A DNA stretch of 6,346 bases from JBNJEM01 sp051745935 (GTDB lineage Bacteria; Planctomycetota; Planctomycetia; Pirellulales; Pirellulaceae), in assembly GCA_051745935.1 (NCBI GenBank), contig JBNJEM010000468.1, positions 1 through 6,346 of the forward strand, read 5' to 3'. The position numbers were made by a program, and so were the translations under genes. The notes beneath the pieces are model-generated. The model searched no databases. It saw only the letters and a list, made by a program, of their open reading frames with translations, and was not told the origin of the DNA. Shown here one piece after another: positions 5,942 through 6,346 of this stretch (position 1 is its first letter; each line of letters begins with the position of its first letter).

Positions 5942-6223
5942 TCACATACTGATTTCGTCCAAGAGCCGCCCAACCGCCACGTCAAGCTTCTCGGACGTTT
6001 CGTACGTGCCGGCTTGGATCGCGTCGCGAATTTCGGCCACTCGCTCCGTCCGGATGTCAGGCACCTCCCGAGCCCGGCTGACCATGTCCGCTTCTCGTGA
6101 AATATCCAATTGGTCGGCTCCCGCCACGTGACTGGTCCCTGCCGCCGGTCGAGAAACCTGGGTTCGGTGCGGCGAATTGACCGGCTGTGGGCCATGTAAA
6201 TGTGTAGGTCCATGAATCTGCAT
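5942..6223 (-). CDS. flgM: FlgM-like anti-sigma-28 factor
   Basis: This is a small 93-residue protein. FlgM binds the flagellar sigma factor FliA/sigma-28 and holds it inactive until the hook-basal body is complete, when FlgM is exported. The N-terminal half (1-35) is rich in His, Pro, Gly and Ser and looks disordered, as in FlgM proteins. DQLDISREAD (38-46) and the C-terminal IRTERVAEIRDAIQAGTYE with KLDVAVGRLLDEI (57-91) resemble the sigma-binding helices of the family, including the typical R-x-I-xx-GTY turn. The frame continues upstream to an ATG at 6298, but ATG 6223 has GGGAG nine nt before it, and the extra 25 residues look unrelated. No flagellar structural gene is visible here; any partner would lie beyond the right edge or elsewhere. 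The family call rests on a short motif, so it is good but not certain. Confidence 0.75.
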   Translation of the reverse strand: MQIHGPTHLHGPQPVNSPHRTQVSRPAAGTSHVAGADQLDISREADMVSRAREVPDIRTERVAEIRDAIQAGTYETSEKLDVAVGRLLDEISM

Positions 6224-6232
6224 CGTTCGTCT

Positions 6233-6237
6233 CTCCC
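6233..6237 (-). promoter_or_regulatory. Ribosome binding site deciding the flgM start
   Basis: GGGAG on the minus strand lies 9 nt upstream of the ATG at 6223. It is the reason for choosing this start over the ATG at 6298. Confidence 0.6.
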
Positions 6238-6300
6238 ACAAGGGCAAACGAACTCTTCGAGCGTGTCGCTTGCTCAGACAAGAAAACTGAGATAACACCC

Positions 6301-6313
6301 GACGAGTCTCGTC
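6301..6313. repeat. Perfect 6-1-6 inverted repeat upstream of flgM
   Basis: GACGAG-T-CTCGTC is a perfect dyad centred on one base, about 78-90 bp upstream of the flgM ATG. It could be a small operator. It is too tight for a stable RNA hairpin and short enough to be partly chance. No flanking -10/-35 pair or sigma-28 promoter was recognised between it and flgM. Confidence 0.3.
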
Positions 6314-6346
6314 CGCTACTGTTCGTCAATGGAACAAGAGCGTAAA

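Noticed and set aside
5610..5945. Minus-strand frame starting with an ATGA overlap at the flgM stop, which might be a coupled downstream gene
   Set aside because: The protein is Ser/Arg/Pro-rich, unlike FlgN or any known family, runs into the 100-bp repeat and then through the start of fur in another frame. The ATGA overlap looks accidental.

Overview
The window looks like a chromosomal segment of a moderately GC-rich member of the Planctomycetota, most likely of the Pirellulales/Thermoguttaceae type. This rests on my recollection of relatives of the Fur, RecG and FlgM-like proteins and of the IS200-like transposase family at the left edge. No 16S gene or other taxonomic marker is present, so the assignment is moderate.

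Layout from left to right. (1) Positions 1-419 hold the remains of an IS200/REP-type (Y1, HUH superfamily) transposase gene. It has two in-frame TGA codons and has lost its C-terminal catalytic part. (2) Positions 441-680 hold four head-to-tail units of about 64 bp, each with an 8-bp hairpin, resembling a REP/BIME array beside its former transposase. (3) Positions 681-1090 have no recognisable gene. (4) Positions 1091-1390 hold three tandem copies of an exactly 100-bp element. (5) purD (1526-2824, +) encodes phosphoribosylamine-glycine ligase. (6) recG (2875-4980, -) converges on purD with a 50-bp gap. (7) A Fur-family regulator gene (about 5155-5661, -) lies upstream of recG in the same direction. 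(8) A fourth, inverted copy of the 100-bp element (5681-5780) lies immediately upstream of fur. (9) A small flgM-like anti-sigma factor gene (5942-6223, -) lies at the right edge.

The genes are housekeeping or regulatory: de novo purine synthesis, replication-fork rescue and recombination, metal or peroxide response, and flagellar sigma-factor control. They do not form one pathway. fur and recG could be partly co-transcribed, but a plausible recG promoter lies in the 174-bp gap between them.

The most interesting content is non-coding. The 100-bp element occurs four times at 95-98% identity to the first copy, and all four copies point in the same direction relative to the nearest downstream gene. 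It can fold into one long stem in which the only two substitutions at paired positions turn A-U into G-U. Each right end carries a TATAAT-like hexamer. Together these suggest a transcribed, RNA-structured mobile element that may act as a portable leader or promoter. This is inference from four copies in one window.
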